A stretch of DNA of 13,951 nt from IMCC26077 sp044344975 (GTDB lineage: Bacteria > Actinomycetota > Actinomycetes > Nanopelagicales > Nanopelagicaceae), in assembly GCA_044344975.1 (NCBI GenBank), contig JBIJBY010000025.1, positions 1-13,951 of the forward strand. Direction: 5' to 3'. Shown here piece by piece: positions 7,296 to 13,951 of the stretch (its first letter is position 1; every line of letters begins with the position of its first letter). The notes beneath the pieces are model-generated. The model saw nothing but the letters and a program-made list of their open reading frames with translations. It ran no database searches and was not told the DNA's origin. The position numbers and the translations under genes were made by a program.

Positions 7296-10200
7296 CGCAA
7301 CGACCGGCCTTCCGGACGGACTGGACAACTGGCACGAAGGGCGCAGAATTCGCAGAGCTTATTATCAATGGCAAGAAATTTGGCCGATTCGACTGTTGCG
7401 CCATCTTTTTCGATGATCTCTCGAACTGTATCGCCCACCATTGGCGGTTGTGGTCGCACAGCTCCTTCTTTATTTACGGAAGGGTAGAAAAGCTCTGCCC
7501 CGGCCGAACTCTTACCATCTGTGAGATCAGCGAATGCGCCTTCACTGATTGCTAATTGGTAGACGGCAAGTTGCGGGTGTTCTTTCGCCTCCGGCTTTGT
7601 GATAGCAGTTTTACTTGTTTTTAAATCGACTACATATAACTCGCCATCAGATGTCACTTCAAGTCGATCAACTGAACCTGAAATTTTTACCTTTCCAATC
7701 AATATAGTGAACGATTTTTCTACAGCAAGAAGTTCTCGACCTGATTCATTGTGGTACTGAACAACCTTCGCGAGCATATCTAGCGCACGATCAAGTTCAG
7801 CTTTCCCCGACCATCCACTTCCTAAATCAAGTTGATCGCTAAGCTGTTTCCAAAGCGACTCCATCTCTTCTTGAAGTTCAGAGAGTGTTGCGCCTGCTTT
7901 CAATTTAGCTGCTAAGGCATGGAAAGTGGTGCCGATTATCTGCGCAGTTGAGTCAGAATCTCGTCCACCGGCAAATTCAAGCGCCCATTTGAGAGGACAT
8001 TTATGGAGCGTGTCTAGCGAACTTGGCGAGAGACGGATTGATTCAGAGTCAGAAAATAGTGGGGCTGTAGTGGAAATTTCCCTAGCGCCAAACCATGAAT
8101 CTGGGTTAGCTACCCGAATACCAGACTGGTGTAGGTACGAGGAAATAGAAATTGCTTCACGAGACCTAACCTCGTTAGCGCCCTCGGCTTCTTTGCGAAG
8201 CGCTGCTACTAGCCGAGTTGGCGTCACATAAAGACCACGCTCAATCGAAACTAGCTCGAGCTCATCAATATTGAGTATCTCGGCAACTTCATTAAAGAAC
8301 TGTGAGGGGCGCGCCTCTTCCCCTGCGGTAGCGGTGATAATCAACGACGTCCTGGCGCGAGTGATAGCGCTATAAAAAAGCCTTCTTTCATCATCTTTGA
8401 GAGCAGAGAGAGCGGCTAGTTGATATTCACGTGAAGTTCTATCTGTGGCGCTACCTGCACGTTGTGATTCGACCAATCGTTCACTTCCCAGGAGTGAACC
8501 ACGAGGAGTGAGGTTTGGCCAGACCCCTTCTTCAACGCCAGCAACCGCAACTACTGACCACTGCCGACCTTTTGCAGCATGCGTGGTGAGGATGCTCACC
8601 ACATCAGGGCGTTGTGCTCGCGCTGCGATTGTGTCGCTCGCTATTGATTCAGAGTTCAACTGTTTAATAAAGGCATCGCCAGTGTTGCCAGGGCGTTGAT
8701 CGGCGTAGCGAGCTGCTGCCTCAAAGAGCGCAAGTACTCCATCGAGATCTCGATCCGCGCTCTCATCGCCATCGATTGCATCGCGTTGCCATCGTTGGGC
8801 TAATGGAGCCCCCGTGTCATCTTGTGCACTGCTCCAAAGTGCCCAGAGAACATCTTCGCTCGTTGCCCCAGGACGGACTGCTTTCTTGCCGCTAGCTAGT
8901 AGATCAGAGATTCTCTTAATTGGAGCAAATTCGCTCCAATCTAAATCAGCGACTGAGGTAATGAGATATTCGCGGATAATTTGGTGTGATGATCTTGAAT
9001 CATCACTTTCACGAGAGTTGATCAGAGTAGCTCGAATACGCTTTAGGGTAAGAAAATCTGCACCTCCGTAACGTGAGAGTAAAAGCTCATCTATCAAAGC
9101 ATTCGGCAGCATCTCTTCTGCGCCCTCTTTTGTCAGAGTTTTACCAGCAAGCGCAAAGGCCAGTGAAGCTAAGGTAATGAGAGGTGCAACTGCAGGCTGC
9201 TTATTGAGTGGAAGACTCTGAATCTCTTCTCGAACTGGGATATTCAGTGAGGCAAAGACTCTTCGGAGGGTCGTGGCGCGCGTAGATGGCGAGCGAATTA
9301 TTACTGCCATCTGGCCATAAGGAATTCCCTCGCGAAGGTGTTTGCCCTGAAAGTGCTGGGCTATCAGACGAGCTTCGTCGTGAGCGCTTTCGCATTGTGC
9401 GAGGGTGATGGAATCTTTTATAGCTGGAGCAACATCGATGCCAGATTCTGCCGTTGCGCAACTTCGGAGGCGGTGTGCGCTCATTCGGGAGAATGAAAAC
9501 CCTTGCGCAATCGCTACTGCCAGATCAGTTATCGCTTTGGTTGCGCGATAATCGCGCATCAAAGTAATCTGTCGAGCTGGGTTACCAGAAGAATCAACAT
9601 AGCGATCAAAAATTGTCGGAATGCTCTCGGGGTCGGCGCCACGAAAGCGACCAATGGCGCTATCGGGGTCGACATAAAGGGTGAGTTCATCGGAATAGAG
9701 CGCCTCTAGGAGTTTTCGATGAGCCAGGTCGCTCTCCTGAAATTCATCGACAAGTATCACTCTGTGGCGCGAGCGGATTTCGTCGCGAAATTCTCGATCT
9801 TGTTCTAGCGCGAGAGTAGCTTGATAGATCATCTCACTGGAATCGAAAGCGTTCTCATGCGCCAGGCCAGAGAGCTCGCGATAGTTGATGAAAAAAGCGC
9901 TTGCAGCCTCCCAAAGAGGAAAGCCTTCGCTTTTACTCATCGCGAGCAGTTCTTGTGGAGAGATGCCATGTTCGATGGCGCGCGAGATGAGATCACGAAG
10001 TTCTCGAGCAAAAGCTGATGTTTGTGAAGCATTTAAAACCTGCTCAGGCCAGCGATAGAGATTGCTTTCTGCTGCTCCACCTAGAAGTTCTCGAATGAAG
10101 TACTCCTGTTCAGGACCTGCAAAAAGGCGAGGTGGATTCTTCCCCGCTCGGGCACGTTGGAGGCGAAGAATTGAAAAAGCTAGCGCTGGAAAGGTTTTTA

Positions 10201-10492
10201 CCAATGAACCAGAGGTGGCGCGCTCGGCTCCTGCAAATATCTGATCATTTAATTCAGAGGCGCGGTGGCGATCATAGGTAAGGACAAGTAGCTGATCTGG
10301 ATCAAGACCGTCCTCGATATAGCTCTGTGCTCTTGCGACCAGCGATGCGCTCTTTCCGACGCCAGGACCACCGAGCACTACAAGTGGTGAGCCTCGATGT
10401 GCAATAACTTTTCGTTGTTCTTCGTCGAAAGCGATTGATTGCGGTTGTGGTTGTCGAAGTAAGGTGAGCTGCGAATTTTTCTGTGGGGACAC
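7292..10492 (-). CDS. adnA: AdnA: helicase-nuclease subunit of the AdnAB complex
   Basis: A 1066-residue partner of AdnB with a UvrD-like motor and a C-terminal RecB-type nuclease. Motor motifs: Walker A GGPGVGKS (41-48), LTYDRHRA (71-78), DEFQE (249-253), an altered motif III DPDSAIGRFRGA (275-286), RDYRAT (313-318), motif V THAAKGRQW (637-645) and motif VI DERRLFYSAITRAR (701-714). Nuclease residues are H858, D942, D956 and K958 (VVDLKTS), and Q974/Y978 (QLAVY). C832, C1047, C1050 and C1056 (one Cys before the domain, then C-x2-C-x5-C at the end) have the layout of the iron-sulfur staple known from AddB-type nucleases. The start is GTG, 9 bases after the tetR stop; AGGAG sits 12 bases upstream, rather far. 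The ATGA overlap with adnB means the pair is one operon. Whether its ATPase works cannot be read from sequence. Confidence 0.92.
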   Translation of the reverse strand: MSPQKNSQLTLLRQPQPQSIAFDEEQRKVIAHRGSPLVVLGGPGVGKSASLVARAQSYIEDGLDPDQLLVLTYDRHRASELNDQIFAGAERATSGSLVKTFPALAFSILRLQRARAGKNPPRLFAGPEQEYFIRELLGGAAESNLYRWPEQVLNASQTSAFARELRDLISRAIEHGISPQELLAMSKSEGFPLWEAASAFFINYRELSGLAHENAFDSSEMIYQATLALEQDREFRDEIRSRHRVILVDEFQESDLAHRKLLEALYSDELTLYVDPDSAIGRFRGADPESIPTIFDRYVDSSGNPARQITLMRDYRATKAITDLAVAIAQGFSFSRMSAHRLRSCATAESGIDVAPAIKDSITLAQCESAHDEARLIAQHFQGKHLREGIPYGQMAVIIRSPSTRATTLRRVFASLNIPVREEIQSLPLNKQPAVAPLITLASLAFALAGKTLTKEGAEEMLPNALIDELLLSRYGGADFLTLKRIRATLINSRESDDSRSSHQIIREYLITSVADLDWSEFAPIKRISDLLASGKKAVRPGATSEDVLWALWSSAQDDTGAPLAQRWQRDAIDGDESADRDLDGVLALFEAAARYADQRPGNTGDAFIKQLNSESIASDTIAARAQRPDVVSILTTHAAKGRQWSVVAVAGVEEGVWPNLTPRGSLLGSERLVESQRAGSATDRTSREYQLAALSALKDDERRLFYSAITRARTSLIITATAGEEARPSQFFNEVAEILNIDELELVSIERGLYVTPTRLVAALRKEAEGANEVRSREAISISSYLHQSGIRVANPDSWFGAREISTTAPLFSDSESIRLSPSSLDTLHKCPLKWALEFAGGRDSDSTAQIIGTTFHALAAKLKAGATLSELQEEMESLWKQLSDQLDLGSGWSGKAELDRALDMLAKVVQYHNESGRELLAVEKSFTILIGKVKISGSVDRLEVTSDGELYVVDLKTSKTAITKPEAKEHPQLAVYQLAISEGAFADLTDGKSSAGAELFYPSVNKEGAVRPQPPMVGDTVREIIEKDGATVESAKFLAIDNKLCEFCALRASCPVRPEGRSLR

Positions 10493-10501
10493 GAGCTCTG
10501 A

Positions 10502-11110
10502 CTACTCCTGCGCGAGGAAGGTGTTGTCAACAATATTCATAATAAATTGATTCCACTCATCTTCACTTACGGCAGTTGGGTTATAATCGTTGACTAACTT
10601 TCCGAGAGTATAGGCCTGGATAAAAGTAGCAAGCACCTGGGCGTGCACATCGCTACGGAAGAGTCCTTTGTTTTTCACCTCTGCTGTGACATCTGCAATG
10701 GAATCTGTAAGACGTTGCGTCTCTAATCCCATCTGTTTTGCCATCCGTGGATTATTAAAACAAGATGCTAGTGCTTGGGCTCGCTCAGCACGTGCGCCCC
10801 TTCGATCATTCGCTTGTGTGACGACGGTTAATTTATAAAGCGCATCACGTAACTCATTCTTATTGCGGGCTGTAGCAACGTAGGCGCCCAAGAAATCTAT
10901 CGATGCATCGATCCACTTTGAGTAGCGAAATATCTGAGCGGTCTCGACTAACTCTTGAAGATCTTCGAAGTGGTGATACATCGAACCTTTTGAGACCCCA
11001 GATTTTTCCAAGACCTCATCAGCGAGAATCTCTGACGGCCGCTTTGATTCCAACAGCTCAGCCACTGTCTCGACTAAAAGGCGCTTAGTGGGGTGGAATC
11101 TGGAGAGCAT
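10502..11110 (-). CDS. TetR-family transcriptional regulator
   Basis: A 202-residue TetR-type repressor-like protein. Residues 1-58 form the DNA-binding domain with the typical helix-turn-helix pattern SEILADEVLEKSGVSKGSMY followed by HHFEDLQELVE. The rest is the all-helical ligand and dimer domain, which is too variable to predict a ligand. I chose the ATG at 11108-11110 because TetR proteins usually begin about ten residues before helix 1. The frame stays open up to a TTG at 11182, and a GTG lies two codons upstream of this ATG, so a slightly longer form is possible. No strong ribosome binding site is seen. It ends 9 bases before adnA, so the three genes are probably co-transcribed, and it may regulate itself and adnAB. 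A regulator here is not part of the mycobacterial adnAB locus as I know it. It could instead control unlinked genes. Confidence 0.9.
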   Translation of the reverse strand: MLSRFHPTKRLLVETVAELLESKRPSEILADEVLEKSGVSKGSMYHHFEDLQELVETAQIFRYSKWIDASIDFLGAYVATARNKNELRDALYKLTVVTQANDRRGARAERAQALASCFNNPRMAKQMGLETQRLTDSIADVTAEVKNKGLFRSDVHAQVLATFIQAYTLGKLVNDYNPTAVSEDEWNQFIMNIVDNTFLAQE

Positions 11111-11196
11111 GGTCACAAGGTACCGGCCAGAAGTGACTGCGCGCAGTAGCGCTCGCCTTTCCCGCCAAGTTTGGTCCCACAAGGTCAGTGGTCAGC

Positions 11197-11233
11197 GCCA
11201 ACTCCGCTCGATTCGAAGGAGGGGGAGTTAGGC
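11197..11233. promoter_or_regulatory. Inverted repeat between typA and tetR, possible operator or weak hairpin
   Basis: GCCAACTCC (11197-11205) can pair with GGAGTTAGGC (11224-11233) with one bulged A and an 18-base loop. The loop holds TCGATTCGA, a small palindrome with an odd centre, and a second GGAG (11218-11221) that could pair instead. Just beside it, GGTCAGT-GGTCAG is a short direct repeat (11183-11195). No T-run follows on either strand, so a standard terminator is unlikely. The 134-bp gap between typA and tetR is one of the longest in this window and is where a TetR operator would be expected. Confidence 0.35.
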
Positions 11234-11244
11234 AAGAGAGGTAG

Positions 11245-13134
11245 CTACTCCCCGTCGATCTGCTCATTCCGCTTCTTGACCTTTGAAGTTGCTCGCGCCC
11301 GCTCGTTTTGATCGAGTAGCACCTTGCGGATTCGCACAGTCTTCGGAGTAACTTCCACACACTCATCTTCACGGCAAAATTCCAGCGCTTGCTCTAAGTT
11401 CAAATGCTTTGGTGGAATTAATCGTTCAGCATCATCAGAACCCGATGCGCGCATGTTAGTCAATTTCTTCTCACGAACAGCATTGACATCCATATCTTCA
11501 TTTCGCGCATTTTCGCCAATAACCATTCCTTCATACACTTCAGAACCTGGTTCGACAAAGATTGTGCCGCGCTCTTGTAGCGATGAAAGTGCATATGAGG
11601 TGACCATGCCGCGACGGTCAGCAACAAGAGAGCCAGTTGGGCGAGTAAGAATCTCGCCATGCCATGGTTCGTAACCATCAAATACATGGTGGAGTAAGCC
11701 GGTACCACGAGTTTCGGTTAGAAATTCAGTTCGGAATCCGATCAAACCACGAGAAGGAACTCGATAATCCATGCGGATCCAGCCAGTTCCATGGTTAGTC
11801 ATCTGAGCCATCCGACCTTTTCGACTTGCCATTAATTGCGTGATGATTCCGAGGAAATCTTCAGGCACATCGATAGTAAGAGATTCCATCGGCTCATTAA
11901 GTTTCCCATCAATCATTCGCGTAACAACTTGAGGTTTGCCCACTGTTAACTCGAAACCTTCACGACGCATAATTTCAACAAGAACAGCGAGTTGGAGCTC
12001 GCCACGACCTTGAACTTCCCAAGTATCTGGGCGATCTGTAGGTAGCAAGCGGAGCGAAACATTTCCAATTAATTCCGCGTCAAGCCTATTTTTCACTAAA
12101 CGCGCAGTGAGCTTCTTGCCCTCTTGGCCAGCAAGTGGCGAAGTGTTGATTCCGATTGTCATCGAGATTGATGGTTCATCAACAGTAATGAGCGGGAGCG
12201 CTACGGGGCTCTCTGGATCAGCGAGTGTTTCGCCAATAGTTATTGTTTCAAAACCGGCAACAGCGATGATGTCACCAGGTCCGGCGCTCTCTACAGATTG
12301 ACGCTCTAGCCCATCATTCATTAAAAGCTCAACAACTTTTGCGCGCTCTACAGAGCCATCAACCTTCATCCACGCAACTTGTTGCCCTTTGCGAATACTC
12401 CCCTGATGTATTCGACAGATAGCTAAGCGACCCAAGTAGGGAGAGGCATCGAGATTTGTGACTTGTGCTTGAAGTGGCGCACCCTCAGTAAATGTTGGAG
12501 CGGGAATTGCAGAGTAAATTGTTTCGAAGAGCACATCGAGATTGCTCTCGTTTGGCATTCCACCGTTCTCTGGACGTGCCAGGCTTGCGCGCCCTGCCTT
12601 TGCGCTGGCATAAACAATCGGAAATTCAATTTGTTTCTCATCAGCGTCAAGGTCAAGAAAGAGTTCATATGCTTCGTCGACCACTTCAGCGATACGCGAG
12701 TCTGGTCGATCAACTTTATTAATAACAAGAATTACTGGCAGATTCTTTGAGAGCGCTTTCCGTAGGACGAAGCGAGTCTGCGGCAGTGGCCCTTCGGATG
12801 CATCGACTAGAAGGAGTACGCCGTTAACCATCTCGAGACCGCGCTCTACCTCACCACCAAAATCAGCATGGCCTGGGGTGTCGATGATGTTAATTGTCTT
12901 ATCGCCACGTTTGATAGCCGTGTTTTTGGCGAGAATTGTGATTCCCTTCTCGCGTTCGAGGTCCATCGAATCCATGACTCGATCATCGCCCTCGCCCTTC
13001 TCTTTATGCGCAGCAAAAGCACCAGATTGCCAGAGCATGGCATCTACGAGGGTTGTTTTACCGTGGTCTACGTGGGCGATGATGGCGATATTCCGCAGAT
13101 CATCTCGCGTACTTGAATTACTCTGATTATTCAA
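11245..13134 (-). CDS. typA: TypA/BipA ribosome-associated GTPase
   Basis: A 629-residue translational GTPase of the TypA/BipA family, close to the usual length of about 610-635. GTP-binding motifs: G1 AHVDHGKT (20-27), G2 around T66 in REKGITILAKN, G3 DTPGHADF (85-92), G4 NKVD (139-142) and G5 SAK (177-179). The C-terminal half has the TypA-specific NHGTGWIRMDYRVPSRGLIGF and GYEPWHG segments and ends in a basic tail (KVKKRNEQIDGE). The family binds the 70S ribosome at the EF-G site and helps 50S assembly and growth under cold or stress. The start is taken as TTG at 13132-13134, which places the G1 motif at residue 20 as usual. The frame is open further upstream, but that part runs into the divergent gene and shows no TypA-like sequence. 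It is cytoplasmic, with no evident link to the repair genes, though read-through into tetR-adnAB is possible. Confidence 0.95.
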   Translation of the reverse strand: MNNQSNSSTRDDLRNIAIIAHVDHGKTTLVDAMLWQSGAFAAHKEKGEGDDRVMDSMDLEREKGITILAKNTAIKRGDKTINIIDTPGHADFGGEVERGLEMVNGVLLLVDASEGPLPQTRFVLRKALSKNLPVILVINKVDRPDSRIAEVVDEAYELFLDLDADEKQIEFPIVYASAKAGRASLARPENGGMPNESNLDVLFETIYSAIPAPTFTEGAPLQAQVTNLDASPYLGRLAICRIHQGSIRKGQQVAWMKVDGSVERAKVVELLMNDGLERQSVESAGPGDIIAVAGFETITIGETLADPESPVALPLITVDEPSISMTIGINTSPLAGQEGKKLTARLVKNRLDAELIGNVSLRLLPTDRPDTWEVQGRGELQLAVLVEIMRREGFELTVGKPQVVTRMIDGKLNEPMESLTIDVPEDFLGIITQLMASRKGRMAQMTNHGTGWIRMDYRVPSRGLIGFRTEFLTETRGTGLLHHVFDGYEPWHGEILTRPTGSLVADRRGMVTSYALSSLQERGTIFVEPGSEVYEGMVIGENARNEDMDVNAVREKKLTNMRASGSDDAERLIPPKHLNLEQALEFCREDECVEVTPKTVRIRKVLLDQNERARATSKVKKRNEQIDGE

Positions 13135-13158
13135 TCGATATCCGTTTCGTCGGGGTCT

Positions 13159-13188
13159 AGAGTAGGTTCCAGAGACTAGATTTGTCGA
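13159..13188 (-). promoter_or_regulatory. Possible typA promoter
   Basis: Read on the minus strand, TCGACA (13183-13188) and TACTCT (13159-13164) stand 18 bases apart and resemble -35 and -10 boxes. They would start transcription about 20 to 25 bases before the TTG start of typA. TCTAG (13156-13160) and CTAGA (13176-13180) form a small inverted repeat across the same region. The match is modest and the 88-bp spacer must also serve the divergent oxidoreductase gene. Confidence 0.3.
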
Positions 13189-13222
13189 ATCGCCGCGATA
13201 CTGGATAAAGAAAAGATTGAAG

Positions 13223-13951
13223 ATGAGAACAAATACAAGTACAGAGCTATTGAAAGTTGGCTTTATTGGTGGGGGTATTGATTCAGCGATTGGCAGAGCG
13301 CATTTTGCTGCATTAAATATAGATCGAAAGTATTCGCTCGACGCAGGGCTATTTAGTATTGATCGGGATGCCAATTATGAATCTGGCAAGTTTTATGGCG
13401 TTGCCGTGGAACGAGTCTACGAGAGCGTTTCACAATTTCTTTCTGCAGAGAGAGAAAATCTCGATGCAGTAGTCGTTCTCTCACCAACCCCATTGCACCT
13501 CGAACATATCAACCAGGTTTTTGACGTCGGCCTCCCAGTGATATCAGAGAAATCACTTTGCACCAATAGTAAAGATGCGCACCTGCTCGCTCAAAGAGCA
13601 GCAGCGGAAAAGAGATTTCTCTCTGTTACCTTCACTTACACCGGCTATCCAATGGTTCGTGAAATCAAGAAAATGATTGAAGATGGCGAGTTAGGCAAGT
13701 TACTCTCAATTCATTTTGAAATGCAACAAGAGAGTTTTATCCGAGAAGGTATTAGTGGTGCAAAACCGCAACCTCAACCATGGCGGCAACTTGATTACGA
13801 ACTGCCCAGCGTTACATTAGATTTAGGTTCACACGTTCTGAATCTGCTTGAATTTGTCACCGGTGATCAAGTTGCCAGTATCTGTGGTCTTGCCAATCAT
13901 GCCGGTGATGTCGCGACGCTTATCGACAATGTCAGCGCTATTGGTGAGATG
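13223..13951 (+). CDS. Gfo/Idh/MocA family oxidoreductase, N-terminal part
   Basis: The reading frame is open from the ATG at 13223 to the window end: 243 residues, with no stop reached. The N-terminal Rossmann fold is clear: KVGFIGGG at 11-18 with SAIGRAH just after, typical of NAD(P)-binding sugar or inositol dehydrogenases. Further on come LDAVVVLSPTPLHLEH (80-95) and ISEKSLCTN (107-115), the family's 'EKP' motif with catalytic Lys110 but Ser in place of Pro. DLGSH (200-204) in the second domain carries the expected active-site His. The GGGxxSAIGRAH variant suggests a sugar-oxidising subgroup, but the substrate cannot be named without the rest of the gene and its neighbours. The start lacks a strong ribosome binding site, with only a purine-rich stretch ahead. 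The gene is divergent from typA. Confidence 0.88.
   Translation, partial: MRTNTSTELLKVGFIGGGIDSAIGRAHFAALNIDRKYSLDAGLFSIDRDANYESGKFYGVAVERVYESVSQFLSAERENLDAVVVLSPTPLHLEHINQVFDVGLPVISEKSLCTNSKDAHLLAQRAAAEKRFLSVTFTYTGYPMVREIKKMIEDGELGKLLSIHFEMQQESFIREGISGAKPQPQPWRQLDYELPSVTLDLGSHVLNLLEFVTGDQVASICGLANHAGDVATLIDNVSAIGEM

Noticed and set aside
595..10492. A defence island or mobile element built from helicases and nucleases
   Set aside because: The genes match the conserved housekeeping repair neighbourhood of actinobacteria, with no integrase, transposase, direct repeats or clear change of composition at the borders.
11111..11182. Longer TetR protein from a TTG at 11182
   Set aside because: The extra 24 residues are Arg- and Trp-rich, unlike TetR N-termini, and the ATG at 11110 gives the normal distance to helix 1. 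A GTG two codons upstream of that ATG cannot be excluded.
11197..11233. Rho-independent terminator of typA
   Set aside because: The stem has a bulge and a long loop, and no T-run follows on either strand. It is kept only as a possible operator or hairpin.
10493..11244. Actinobacterial SOS box controlling tetR-adnAB
   Set aside because: I looked for a TCGAAC-N4-GTTCGA palindrome in the spacers near typA, tetR and adnA. Only TCGATTCGA and single half-like sites are present.
12423..12750. Overlapping open frames of 60-100 codons on both strands inside typA
   Set aside because: The typA GTPase and following domains are fully conserved here, and the other frames show no family features or start signals.
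13135..13374. Upstream extension of the typA reading frame, with a hydrophobic run that looks like a membrane segment
   Set aside because: The extension overlaps the start of the divergent oxidoreductase gene, has no resemblance to TypA, and TypA proteins begin just before the G1 motif. The hydrophobic run is read from the antisense strand of the promoter and first codons of the neighbour.

Overview
The window looks like chromosomal DNA of a small-genome actinobacterium. The main evidence is the gene set: the helicase-nuclease pair adnA-adnB, followed downstream by nudC and uvrD2, is an actinobacterial neighbourhood (mycobacteria have adnA-adnB, one further gene, then nudC-uvrD2). Base composition looks moderate by eye, not GC-rich, and genes are packed with almost no spacers: several overlap by 4 to 49 bases. 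This would suit a streamlined freshwater lineage such as Nanopelagicales (acI) or a small Microbacteriaceae. That placement is an inference.

Layout from left to right. At 1-90 (+) is the end of an alpha/beta-hydrolase gene. At 122-598 (+) is a SnoaL-like (NTF2 fold) protein with a good ribosome binding site. Its stop overlaps the stop of uvrD2 (595-2265, -), a short UvrD2-type helicase, which follows nudC (2272-3162, -), a NAD(H)/NAD-cap pyrophosphohydrolase. A 39-bp divergent spacer separates nudC from an endonuclease/exonuclease/phosphatase (EEP) family gene (3202-4023, +), whose 3' end overlaps adnB by 49 bases. Then come adnB (3975-7295, -), adnA (7292-10492, -), a TetR-family regulator (10502-11110, -) and typA/bipA (11245-13134, -). 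A Gfo/Idh/MocA oxidoreductase (13223 to beyond the end, +) is divergent from typA.

The central 10 kb forms a DNA-end-processing locus. AdnA and AdnB are UvrD-type motors fused to RecB-type nucleases, expected to form the heterodimer that resects double-strand breaks. UvrD2 is a third SF1 helicase and the EEP protein a possible further nuclease or phosphatase. The TetR gene ends 9 bases before adnA, so it is probably co-transcribed with adnAB.

I did not find a clearly new system, CRISPR array, mobile element, tRNA or rRNA. The points most worth checking are the EEP gene lodged in the adnAB-nudC-uvrD2 cluster, the TetR gene at the head of adnAB, the shortened UvrD2, changed signature residues in AdnA and NudC, and a possible bidirectional promoter between nudC and the EEP gene. 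Every stretch over 300 bases is covered by a gene.
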